Notes under the pieces: generated by a model | What the model was told of the DNA's origin: nothing | The model's input: the letters and a program-made list of their open reading frames with translations, nothing else | Database searches by the model: none | NCBI GenBank assembly: GCA_019240125.1 | Contig: JAFAYW010000201.1 | Location: 1-46,751, forward strand | Length of the DNA: 46,751 nt | Direction: 5' to 3' | From: Alphaproteobacteria bacterium | GTDB taxonomy: Bacteria; Pseudomonadota; Alphaproteobacteria; ATCC43930; CGMCC-115725 | Position numbers and translations under genes: made by a program | Shown: positions 27,430-34,729 of the stretch, piece by piece | Numbering within the stretch: position 1 is the stretch's first letter | How the letters are laid out: the number at the start of each line of letters is the position of its first letter

Positions 27430-27687
27430 ATGGGTTCGATGAGTTTGATGCATTGGCTGGTGGTTCTGGCCATAGTCCTGGTCTTGTTCGGCGCCGGCAA
27501 GCTGCCCCGGGTGATGGGCGATTTTGCCAAGGGTATCAAGGCCTTCAAGGCGGGCATGCAAGAGGAAGAGACACCCGAGGCGCATAATGCGACGCCGACC
27601 GGACCGACGCCCGCCCAGGTCATCCCACCGGGGGCCGCTGGGCCGTCGCCCGTCGGCATCAGCGAGCGCCAGCGCGAACGCGCCTAA
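27430..27687 (+). CDS. tatA: Sec-independent protein translocase TatA-type subunit
   Basis: An 85-residue TatA/E protein that oligomerises in the inner membrane to pass folded twin-arginine substrates. [43 protein letters not shown] shows the short transmembrane helix, the FG hinge and the amphipathic helix; a Pro-rich tail follows. I used the ATG at 27430 with GGGG eight bases upstream; the frame opens at a GTG at 27400. No tatB or tatC follows, which is unusual, so those genes must lie elsewhere. A possible Tat client is encoded at 43172-44704. Confidence 0.92.
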   Translation: MGSMSLMHWLVVLAIVLVLFGAGKLPRVMGDFAKGIKAFKAGMQEEETPEAHNATPTGPTPAQVIPPGAAGPSPVGISERQRERA

Positions 27688-27699
27688 GCTCGCCGCCTA

Positions 27700-28128
27700 G
27701 TGCCCGCGTCTGCGGCACGCACGCTGCGTGCGACGGCGACGCTGCGGCCAGTCGCTAACGACTCGCTCGAAATACGCAGCGAGCCCGCCAAGGGGCGCGG
27801 CGTTTTCGCGCGTCTCGCGATCGCTGCCGGTGCGGTGATCGAGGCGGCGCCGGTAATCATCGTGCCAGCGCCGCAATGCTCGGTACTCGATAAGACAATC
27901 CTGCACGATTACTACTTCCACTGGGATGGCGACCCCGATGGCAACGGACGCGGTGCGGTAGCGCTCGGCTTGGTTTCGCTGTGCAATCATTCGCGTCGCC
28001 CGAACGCGCGCGCCCGGCGAAACCTGACCCAGGAAACCCTCGACCTGACAGCCTTGACCGCAATCGCGGTCGGCGATGAAATCACAATCGATTACAACTG
28101 CGCGTTATGGTTCGACGATAGAAGCTGA
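27700..28128 (+). CDS. SET domain-containing protein
   Basis: A compact 142-residue protein that is little more than a SET (lysine methyltransferase fold) domain. The hallmark parts are KGRGVFARLAIAAGAVIE near the start, LCNHSRRPNAR (the NHSxxPN pseudoknot motif) in the middle and GDEITIDYN at the end. The post-SET cysteines are missing, as in other small bacterial versions. It starts at a GTG (27700), 12 bases after tatA. Substrate and enzymatic activity are unknown; a protein lysine methyltransferase role is inference from the fold. Confidence 0.8.
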   Translation: MPASAARTLRATATLRPVANDSLEIRSEPAKGRGVFARLAIAAGAVIEAAPVIIVPAPQCSVLDKTILHDYYFHWDGDPDGNGRGAVALGLVSLCNHSRRPNARARRNLTQETLDLTALTAIAVGDEITIDYNCALWFDDRS

Positions 28129-28182
28129 GGCGCGCCATCACTGCGTCTCTTATCATCTCAACAGACAGCGGACAGCTAGTTC

Positions 28183-29031
28183 ATGCAGCGCTTCGAGGGC
28201 ACTGAGAATTATGTGGCGACGCAGGATCTGCGGGTTGCCGTCAATGCCGCGATCGCGCTGGAGCGGCCGCTGCTGATCAAAGGCGAACCAGGCACCGGCA
28301 AGACGATCCTGGCGCACGAGGTGGCGCGGGCGCTCGGCAAAGACCTGATCACCTGGCACATCAAATCGACGACCAAGGCGCAACAGGGGCTTTACGAATA
28401 TGACGCGGTCTCGCGCCTGCGCGATGGGCAGCTGGGCGACGAGCGGGTGCGTGATATCGCCAATTATATCAAGCCCGGCAAATTATGGGACGCATTTGAG
28501 GCCGATACTGCACCGGTGCTGCTGATCGACGAGATCGACAAGGCCGATATCGAGTTCCCCAACGATCTCTTGCTCGAACTCGACCGGATGGAGTTCTACG
28601 TCTACGAGCTCCACAAGACGATCGTCGCCAGGCAGCGACCGATCGTGATGATCACCTCGAACAACGAGAAGGAACTGCCCGACGCGTTTCTGCGCCGCTG
28701 TTTCTTTCACTACATCCGTTTCCCCGACCGCGAAACGATGCAGCAGATCATCGACGTGCATTACCCCGGCCTCAAATCCGACCTGGTGCACGAGGCGCTG
28801 ACGATCTTCTTCGATGTGCGCGAGGTTCCGGGACTGAAGAAAAAACCCTCGACCTCGGAATTGCTCGACTGGATCAAATTGTTATTGGTCGAGGATATCG
28901 AGCCCGAGGTCTTGCGCACGCGCGACCCGAAAAAGCTGATCCCGCCCTTGCACGGCGCATTGCTGAAGAACGAGCAGGATGTGCATTTGTTCGAGCGGCT
29001 GGCGTTTCTTAACCGGCGCGAAGGCCGGTGA
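28183..29031 (+). CDS. MoxR-family AAA+ ATPase
   Basis: A 282-residue MoxR-type AAA+ ATPase. Walker A GEPGTGKT is at residues 34-41 and Walker B is in VLLIDEIDKAD; sensor 1 is in IVMITSNNEKELPDAFLRR, with its arginine finger. Such ATPases act with von Willebrand factor A proteins as chaperones that mature or insert cofactors into enzyme complexes; here the VWA partner is encoded two genes downstream. An ATG at 28183 follows SET by 54 bases. The client complex is not identified in the window. Confidence 0.9.
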   Translation: MQRFEGTENYVATQDLRVAVNAAIALERPLLIKGEPGTGKTILAHEVARALGKDLITWHIKSTTKAQQGLYEYDAVSRLRDGQLGDERVRDIANYIKPGKLWDAFEADTAPVLLIDEIDKADIEFPNDLLLELDRMEFYVYELHKTIVARQRPIVMITSNNEKELPDAFLRRCFFHYIRFPDRETMQQIIDVHYPGLKSDLVHEALTIFFDVREVPGLKKKPSTSELLDWIKLLLVEDIEPEVLRTRDPKKLIPPLHGALLKNEQDVHLFERLAFLNRREGR

Positions 29032-29103
29032 CTGTCGAGGTTATCCCCGGGTACCACAGGTGTGAATTAGTTATTGGACTTTACTGTGAAATCGAATCAC
29101 CTC

Positions 29104-29463
29104 ATGTCGGGACAGGTTCCTGAGACTTCATCTGGCGACGAGCTTTTCGAGATGGCGCACTTGTACCCGCGCACAACGGGCCTGCCGATGACCGTCCGGG
29201 TCAGCCCGCGCGGTAACGCTCGTCACGACGTACAGATCAAGGTGAACATGACCCATGGCAATAACATGGTGATCGACAATACCGCTGTCGTCGCCGTGCG
29301 GCCCTCGCCGCACATGATCGCCGGAAGGCTGTCCGCAGAGGATCAACAAACCGTGTTCAAATGGGTGTCGCTTAACGCCAAGACGATCGCTGCATACTGG
29401 GACGGCGATATCGATACGATAGAGTTGTCGCAAATGCTCGAACCGCTCGCCCCTGCATCATAG
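29104..29463 (+). CDS. Uncharacterised small protein between moxR and vwa
   Basis: A 119-residue protein that I do not recognise by name. Its core, ELFEMAHLYPRTTGLPMTVRVSPRGNARHDVQIKVNMTHG, looks like a conserved domain: a beta-rich segment with GLPMTV and ARHD, then a helical end (SAEDQQTVFKWVSLNAKTIAAYW) and a final acidic part. No signal peptide is seen. The frame opens with a TTG at 29074, and the ATG at 29104 is my choice; no RBS decides. It lies six bases before the VWA gene, so it is surely cotranscribed with it. Confidence 0.7.
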   Translation: MSGQVPETSSGDELFEMAHLYPRTTGLPMTVRVSPRGNARHDVQIKVNMTHGNNMVIDNTAVVAVRPSPHMIAGRLSAEDQQTVFKWVSLNAKTIAAYWDGDIDTIELSQMLEPLAPAS

Positions 29464-29469
29464 CCGACA

Positions 29470-30654
29470 ATGTTCGTCTCCTTTTTCCTCGAATTGCGTC
29501 AGGCGAAGGTGCCGGCGTCATTGCGCGAGTTCTTGACATTGCTCGAGGGGATGCGCGCTGGGGTGGCGCGGTTCGATATCGAGGAATTCTACTTCCTGTC
29601 GCGCACCGCAATGGTGAAGGACGAACGGCATCTCGACCGGTTTGATCGCGTATTCGGCCATTGCTTTAACGGCATCGAGACGCCGGCCGATGTGCAGGCC
29701 GAATTGCCTGAGGAATGGCTGCGCAAGCTTGGCGAGCGCTTCCTGACCGAGGAAGAAAAACAGATGGTCGAGGCGCTCGGCGGCTGGGAAAAGCTGTTGG
29801 AGACATTGCGCCAGCGGCTTGAGGAGCAAAAGGGGCGGCACCAGGGCGGCAAGAAATGGATCGGCACCTTGGGCACCTCGCCGTTCGGTGCGCACGGCTA
29901 TAACCCGGAAGGCATCCGCATCGGCCGCCAGGATGGTGAAAAGGGCGGCAACCGCACCGCGGTTAAGGTGTGGGACAAGCGCGAGTTCCGCAATCTCGAC
30001 GACACGGTCGAACTCGGCACCCGCAACATCAAATTGGCATTGCGCCGATTACGCCAGTTTGCCCGCGAGGGCGCCGAGATGGAATTGGACCTACCCGGCA
30101 CGATTCGCTTAACCGCGCACAATGCCGGCTGGCTCGACCTGCAAATGGTGCCGGAGCGGCACAATGCGGTGAAGCTGCTATTGTTTCTCGACATCGGTGG
30201 GTCGATGGACGACCATATCCGCGTCTGTGAAGAGCTGTTCTCGGCGGCGCGCGGCGAGTTCAAGCACGTCGAGCATTTCTACTTCCACAACTGCCTCTAC
30301 GACACGGTGTGGAAGGATGCGCGGCGCCGGCATGTCGAACAGCTCGATGTGATGGAGGTGTTGCGGACATACGACGCCGGCCACAAGGTTGTTCTGGTCG
30401 GCGACGCCAGCATGAGCCCCTATGAGATCGATAAGGAAGGCGGCAGCGTCGAACGCTGGAATGACGAATCGGGCCGGGTTTGGATGCAACGCCTGCTCGC
30501 TGCGTACCCGAAGGCCGTATGGCTCAATCCGGTGCCAGAGAGATACTGGGGTAGCACCCACAGCATCGGCATGATGCGTGAGCTTATGGAAAACCGGATG
30601 TTTCCGCTGACGCTCGATGGCATCGATCGCGGTATGCGCGAACTGACGCGCTGA
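29470..30654 (+). CDS. VWA domain-containing protein (CoxE-like) partner of MoxR ATPase
   Basis: A 394-residue protein with a helical N-terminal region (FFLELRQAKVPASLREFLTLLEGM, then a charged coiled part at about 85-125) and a C-terminal von Willebrand factor A domain starting near residue 235. The metal-ion-dependent adhesion site is DIGGSMD at 241-247, with glycine replacing the first serine of the classical DxSxS, and VGDASMSPYEI as a later element. This layout is that of the VWA partners of MoxR ATPases. Family function is likely in complex assembly; no client is known. Genes 28183, 29104 and 29470 form one transcription unit. Confidence 0.85.
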   Translation: MFVSFFLELRQAKVPASLREFLTLLEGMRAGVARFDIEEFYFLSRTAMVKDERHLDRFDRVFGHCFNGIETPADVQAELPEEWLRKLGERFLTEEEKQMVEALGGWEKLLETLRQRLEEQKGRHQGGKKWIGTLGTSPFGAHGYNPEGIRIGRQDGEKGGNRTAVKVWDKREFRNLDDTVELGTRNIKLALRRLRQFAREGAEMELDLPGTIRLTAHNAGWLDLQMVPERHNAVKLLLFLDIGGSMDDHIRVCEELFSAARGEFKHVEHFYFHNCLYDTVWKDARRRHVEQLDVMEVLRTYDAGHKVVLVGDASMSPYEIDKEGGSVERWNDESGRVWMQRLLAAYPKAVWLNPVPERYWGSTHSIGMMRELMENRMFPLTLDGIDRGMRELTR

Positions 30655-30672
30655 GGATTGGGCGCAACGCCA

Positions 30673-30698
30673 CTCCGGTGGTAAGCTCCGGTGGTAAG
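30673..30698 (+). repeat. Perfect tandem duplication of 13 bases
   Basis: CTCCGGTGGTAAG occurs twice in direct succession (30673-30685 and 30686-30698), 19 bases after the VWA stop. A third related sequence, CCGGTGAAC, follows, leading into the palindromic repeat. It may mark a small insertion or replication slip. Confidence 0.8.
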
Positions 30699-30715
30699 GG
30701 ACCGGTGAACGAAAT

Positions 30716-30799
30716 ATCGTCGTCCCTGCGAAAACAGGGACCCACGGTGCAGCAACTCAAAGGCCTACCGGTGGGCCCCTGCTTTCGCAGGGACGACAA
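30716..30799. repeat. Palindromic repeat, GTCGTCCCTGCG family
   Basis: The left arm TCGTCGTCCCTGCGAAA (from 30717) and the right arm TTTCGCAGGGACGACA (30783-30798) are inverted, with inner arms CAGGGACCCAC and GTGGGCCCCTG and a central AT-rich spacer. This looks like a common dispersed alphaproteobacterial repeat. It lies between the convergent vwa and gcrA genes and could act as a bidirectional transcript end. Confidence 0.8.
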
Positions 30800-30848
30800 T
30801 TTTTAGGGCAGTCATGGCCGGGCCGGAGCCCGGCCATAGCGCCGTGGA

Positions 30849-31190
30849 TCAGGCCGCTTCGGGCTTTTCCTTCGGTCGAATGTAGGCCACGGCCGAGTGC
30901 TCAGTGCAGTATGGTCTGCCGGCCGCCGGCCGCCCTCCGCAGAAGTGGAAGTCTTCGTCGGTCGGGTGTCCGATTGGCCACATGCAGACCGGCCCGACAA
31001 AGTCGAAGACGTTGCGGCGCGGCTGCGGCTTCTCAGTGACGATGCGCGGGATCAGCCCGATGCGATGCACCTTGCCGATAACCGCATTTTTCGTAACCCC
31101 AATGCGTCGACCGATTTCGGCTGTGGTGACCCCCTCGTCCCACAGCTTTGTCAGTTGCTCGATGCGCTCGGGCGTCCAGGTAACCTCCAT
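30849..31190 (-). CDS. gcrA: GcrA-type cell cycle regulator
   Basis: GcrA is an alphaproteobacterial transcription regulator that works with RNA polymerase sigma-70 at promoters bearing CcrM-methylated GANTC sites. The N-terminal DNA-binding helix-turn-helix, WTPERIEQLTKLWDEGVTTAEIGRRIGVTKNAVIGKVHRIGL, is intact. The C-terminal CMWPIGHP...FCGGRPAAGRPYCTEHSAVAY motif, the sigma-binding part with its cysteines, follows after only a short linker. The protein has just 113 residues, shorter than the 160-175 usual for this family. The start at 31190 has a GGGGG RBS nine bases upstream; the frame opens at 31232. Confidence 0.9.
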   Translation of the reverse strand: MEVTWTPERIEQLTKLWDEGVTTAEIGRRIGVTKNAVIGKVHRIGLIPRIVTEKPQPRRNVFDFVGPVCMWPIGHPTDEDFHFCGGRPAAGRPYCTEHSAVAYIRPKEKPEAA

Positions 31191-31279
31191 TGGATTTCCC
31201 CCGTATCCTGTAGCGTACGTTGCTTCCCCCACAACATACAGTACCAGTCTAGTGGCTCCTCGCCAAGCGATATCTATAT

Positions 31280-32383
31280 CTAGTTAGCGCCTCCCTCCGC
31301 CCCCCGGCGATAGCTTACGATTTTCGAAAAGTAGGCCAGCGCCCGGCTATGCGGCTGCAAGGCAGGCGCAAACAGCTGGTCCAGATCGGTCCGGATGTAG
31401 CTGGCGTAATAGGGTTCGTGCACCGCGACCGGGAAATAGTCGAGCATCGCATCGTAGTCGGGCTCGTCGCCGGTCTGCAGCGAATCCACCAGAATCAACC
31501 TGCCGCCCGGCTTCAACACCCGGGCAATCTCGGCCGCCACCGTCTGGCGCACTCGCGGCGGCAATTCATGAAACAGGTACACGCAGGTAACCACATCGAA
31601 CTCGGCGTCGCCAAAAGGCATGGCCTCGGCCGTGCCTTCGACGAGCTCGACGCGCGACCATTCCGTCAGCCGGCGCGCCGCCACTCCCAGGTAAGGAGCC
31701 GAGAGATCGAGACCGGCAACGGACAAACGCGGATAGTTTCGTTTGATCTCGCGCAGAAACGCGCCGGTGCCGCAGGCAACGTCGAGCAATCGCGCCTGTG
31801 TCCGGCCCTGCAAGGCCTCCCGAAGTGGCACGAGAGCCTGGCGTCGCATCGGCGCCGCGGCCCCGCCAAACAACACCTCAACCTGATAGTCATAGCGTTC
31901 GGCCGAGGCTTCGCTCAGATAACCATCGCTCTGAAAATGAAACTTCCGCCGGTAATAGGCCGGGTAGCGTTCCGGATCGGCCTCGGGCAGCCGGGCCGCT
32001 TCGGGGCCGCTATGCCGCCGTGCATCGGTGGCCGGCAGGTCGGCGAAAAAATCCACCGCCCGCCGCAGCCCCTCCAACGGGCTGCCGCGCAAATCCTCCG
32101 GCGGCGCGTACAGGCCGGCGGCGATGTTTTCCCAATCCATCTCGATCAGCCGTCGCGTATCGGCAAGCAGCCGTTGCCGATCGGGCATCGTGCGACCGCG
32201 CACATGTGGTGGAGGCGGGACCGGGCGGCTGAAGCGCGCGGCGAGCATCTTCTGGCTGAAAAACCAGCCAATCCGCGCGGCCTGCGCAGCGTCGAAGGCG
32301 AGTTTTTCGAGGGTGCTAGCCACGACCGCCAGCAGGATGCAGAGCTGCGCGCCAGATTTGCAAAGCCGCGCCGCGCCCGCCAT
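31280..32383 (-). CDS. Class I SAM-dependent methyltransferase
   Basis: A 367-residue protein with a Rossmann-type methyltransferase domain in its C-terminal two thirds. Motif I is LLDVACGTGAF at 199-209, followed by VAGLDLSAPYL (motif II), FDVVTCVYLFHELP (motif IV) and LKPGGRLILVDS. The N-terminal 150 residues are a helical extension (DAAQAARIGWFFSQKMLAAR, then YYRRKFHFQSDGYLS) that may define substrate. The acceptor is unknown. Its first codon is only 28 bases from the divergently oriented pgk start, so the two promoters must overlap each other's 5' coding parts unless a later start, such as residue 66, is used. Confidence 0.82.
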   Translation of the reverse strand: MAGAARLCKSGAQLCILLAVVASTLEKLAFDAAQAARIGWFFSQKMLAARFSRPVPPPPHVRGRTMPDRQRLLADTRRLIEMDWENIAAGLYAPPEDLRGSPLEGLRRAVDFFADLPATDARRHSGPEAARLPEADPERYPAYYRRKFHFQSDGYLSEASAERYDYQVEVLFGGAAAPMRRQALVPLREALQGRTQARLLDVACGTGAFLREIKRNYPRLSVAGLDLSAPYLGVAARRLTEWSRVELVEGTAEAMPFGDAEFDVVTCVYLFHELPPRVRQTVAAEIARVLKPGGRLILVDSLQTGDEPDYDAMLDYFPVAVHEPYYASYIRTDLDQLFAPALQPHSRALAYFSKIVSYRRGAEGGAN

Positions 32384-32411
32384 AAACGGGCAGCTTGTTT
32401 AACGCGAGGAA

Positions 32412-33635
32412 ATGGCTATGCCGCGATTTCGCACGACGGATGATCTTGATGTAGCCGGAAAGCGCGTGTTGGTGCGCGCCGACCTGAATGTCCCGGTAAA
32501 AGACGGCAAAGTCACCGATGCGACGCGTATCGAACGCCTGGTCCCGACGATCGAAGCATTGCTTCAAAAGGGCGCAAAGGTGGTTGTCATGTCTCATTTC
32601 GGTCGGCCAAAAGGACCCGATATGTCGCAATCATTGCGTCCGCTGGTGGAGCCGTTAAGCAAGGCAGTCGGCGGCCGCAATGTATATTTTGCGCCGGATT
32701 GTGTCGGTCCTGAGGCACAACGGGTGGTTTCAGCATTAAAATCGGGTGAAATCGCGTTACTGGAGAATCTAAGGTTTCATAAAGGAGAGGAGGCAAACGA
32801 TAAGGCGTTCGCAGGGGAGTTGGCGGCGCTTGGCGACGCCTATGTTGATGATGCGTTTTCGGCAGCGCATCGCGCGCATGCCTCGATCGAGGCCTTGGCG
32901 CGTCTGCTGCCCGCCGCCGCCGGCAAGAACATGCAGGCTGAGTTGGAGGCGTTGACCGCCGCGCTCGAACATCCGCAAAAGCCGGTGATCGCGATCGTCG
33001 GAGGATCGAAAGTCTCGACCAAGCTCGATCTGCTCAAATTCATGACCAGCAAGGTCGATCACCTGGTGATCGGCGGCGCGATGGCTAATACGTTCCTGTT
33101 CGCGCAGGGCCAGCCGGTGGGTCGCTCGCTGTGCGAAAAGGATCTGGCCGATACCGCGCGCGCCATTCTGGCTGATGCCAAGGCGCGCGGCTGCGACATC
33201 ATCCTGCCCGACGACGCGGTGACCGCCGAGGAATTGAAGCCCGGCGTGGTGACCCGCACGGTCGGCATAAACGCGGTGCCGGCGACATCGATGATCCTCG
33301 ATATTGGCCCCAGCAGCGTGGCGCGCGTCGCGACCGCGCTGGAGGCGTCGCGTACCCTTGTGTGGAACGGCCCAGTCGGCGCCTTCGAGACTAAACCCTT
33401 TGACCGCGCCACGGTGGCGATCGCCAAGCAGGTGGCCCAACTGACCAGATCAGGAAAGCTGATGAGCGTCGCCGGCGGCGGCGATACGGTGGCCGCGCTC
33501 GCCGCGGCGGGCGTCACCGACGAGCTGACTTACGTCTCGACTGCCGGCGGCGCCTTCCTCGAATGGCTTGAAGGTCGCGAACTGCCTGGAGTTGCTGCGC
33601 TCGGTGCTGGAGCGGGTGACGAAACTAAGCCTTGA
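32412..33635 (+). CDS. pgk: Phosphoglycerate kinase
   Basis: Pgk transfers phosphate from 1,3-bisphosphoglycerate to ADP in glycolysis, or the reverse in gluconeogenesis. [10 protein letters not shown] and SHFGRPKG are the 3-phosphoglycerate-binding loops, and the nucleotide domain contains [19 protein letters not shown] and GGGDTVAAL. Length is 407; the ATG at 32412 has GAGGAA upstream. The first 400 bases have roughly 50 percent GC and codons such as AAA, TTA and GTT, while the rest has about 65-68 percent. The gene overlaps the 3' end of the convergent octopine-DH gene by 11 bases. Confidence 0.96.
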   Translation: MAMPRFRTTDDLDVAGKRVLVRADLNVPVKDGKVTDATRIERLVPTIEALLQKGAKVVVMSHFGRPKGPDMSQSLRPLVEPLSKAVGGRNVYFAPDCVGPEAQRVVSALKSGEIALLENLRFHKGEEANDKAFAGELAALGDAYVDDAFSAAHRAHASIEALARLLPAAAGKNMQAELEALTAALEHPQKPVIAIVGGSKVSTKLDLLKFMTSKVDHLVIGGAMANTFLFAQGQPVGRSLCEKDLADTARAILADAKARGCDIILPDDAVTAEELKPGVVTRTVGINAVPATSMILDIGPSSVARVATALEASRTLVWNGPVGAFETKPFDRATVAIAKQVAQLTRSGKLMSVAGGGDTVAALAAAGVTDELTYVSTAGGAFLEWLEGRELPGVAALGAGAGDETKP

Positions 33636-34722
33636 ACCCCTGCTGCAGCACGGCCTTGATCCGGCTCGCGTCGAGGCCGGCGAGGCCCATCCGGGCGAGG
33701 CCTCGGCGGTCGTTGGCGAAATCGTTGGCGGCTAGGGTCTGGGCGAGGCGGATCACCGCGTCGATGTTTGGGGTCGCTACGCCGACGGCGCTCCCGAGCG
33801 CGCTCATCGGCATCAGCCCAACCGGCACGTCTTCGGTGATGTATTTGTGCTGCCAAGAGGTTGGCGTGCCGGTCGGCTGGTAGGGGCCGTCGCTGTTGCT
33901 GGTCAGCAGGCGGCACGTCTCGTCGATGGTCGCGCCGCGCACGGCATAGGTACGGGCGAACCAATCCTCCAGTGTCGGCACCTCGGCGCCAAGCGCGGCG
34001 GCGACCGCGACACGCTCGGCATTGATCGCGCGGTACAGCCGCGCCACCGCCGGCGTCACCCCTTCAGCATAGAATTTGTAGGCTTCGCCGCGGTCGATCT
34101 TGCCGGCATTGCTGACGCAATTGGCGCAGTGGAGCATCGCATTGGCATTGGTGAAGCCGGTATAGGCGATGCTCGGCGTCGCGACCGCAGTGGGGAAGAG
34201 CGGCGCCAACCGGGCAAAAATCGCGTCGATGCGGTGCCCTGGGAAGGTCGCGATCTGGAGGAATTTCTTGCGCACGATCGGGCGAATGCGATCGGGTGCG
34301 AGACGGAAATTCGAGTAGGGATAGTTGTCCATCTCGGCGATATCGATTTTGGCGCGGCAGCCGGCCGCGTCCAACGCGCGGCGGACCACCAGCGAGCCGC
34401 CGGTATTGCCCTGAATCAGCAAGATGATCTGGCCGTCGCTCAGATGCGGCGCGAGATCGCGGGCCGCGCCTTCCTGGTAGGTGCCGCCGGTGCAGATGGC
34501 GATCACACCAGCGTCGGAGACGGCCGCTTTCAGGTTGGTGGTGATCTGCTCGATTGCGGCGAGGCCCTGGCCTTCGACATCGACCCCGCCGCGCGGGCGC
34601 AGCTCGGCCAGTCTTTTCTCGTCGCGATCGTGCAAGCGCAGTTTGGCCCCCATGATGCCGAGTTCGGCGGCGAGGTAAACGCCGCCGCTGCCGGCACCGA
34701 TGATGGCAACAGTCATGTCCAT
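33625..34722 (-). CDS. NAD/NADP octopine dehydrogenase-family protein
   Basis: A 365-residue oxidoreductase with an N-terminal Rossmann fold, [32 protein letters not shown], and a helical C-terminal domain of the octopine/opine dehydrogenase type. A candidate catalytic histidine lies in the [18 protein letters not shown] segment. Relatives reductively couple amino acids with keto acids or act on other secondary amines. The ATG at 34722 has AAGGA upstream and is seven bases from the HpaB stop, so it belongs to the same operon. Substrate is not predictable; a conserved dehydrogenase for a special amino acid is inference. Confidence 0.82.
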   Translation of the reverse strand: MDMTVAIIGAGSGGVYLAAELGIMGAKLRLHDRDEKRLAELRPRGGVDVEGQGLAAIEQITTNLKAAVSDAGVIAICTGGTYQEGAARDLAPHLSDGQIILLIQGNTGGSLVVRRALDAAGCRAKIDIAEMDNYPYSNFRLAPDRIRPIVRKKFLQIATFPGHRIDAIFARLAPLFPTAVATPSIAYTGFTNANAMLHCANCVSNAGKIDRGEAYKFYAEGVTPAVARLYRAINAERVAVAAALGAEVPTLEDWFARTYAVRGATIDETCRLLTSNSDGPYQPTGTPTSWQHKYITEDVPVGLMPMSALGSAVGVATPNIDAVIRLAQTLAANDFANDRRGLARMGLAGLDASRIKAVLQQGFKA

Positions 34723-34729
34723 TTGGATT

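Noticed and set aside
30584..30799. Minus-strand ORF beginning MSSLRKQGPT
   Set aside because: It is the translation of the palindromic repeat at 30716-30799, a common source of spurious hypothetical proteins, and overlaps the VWA gene.
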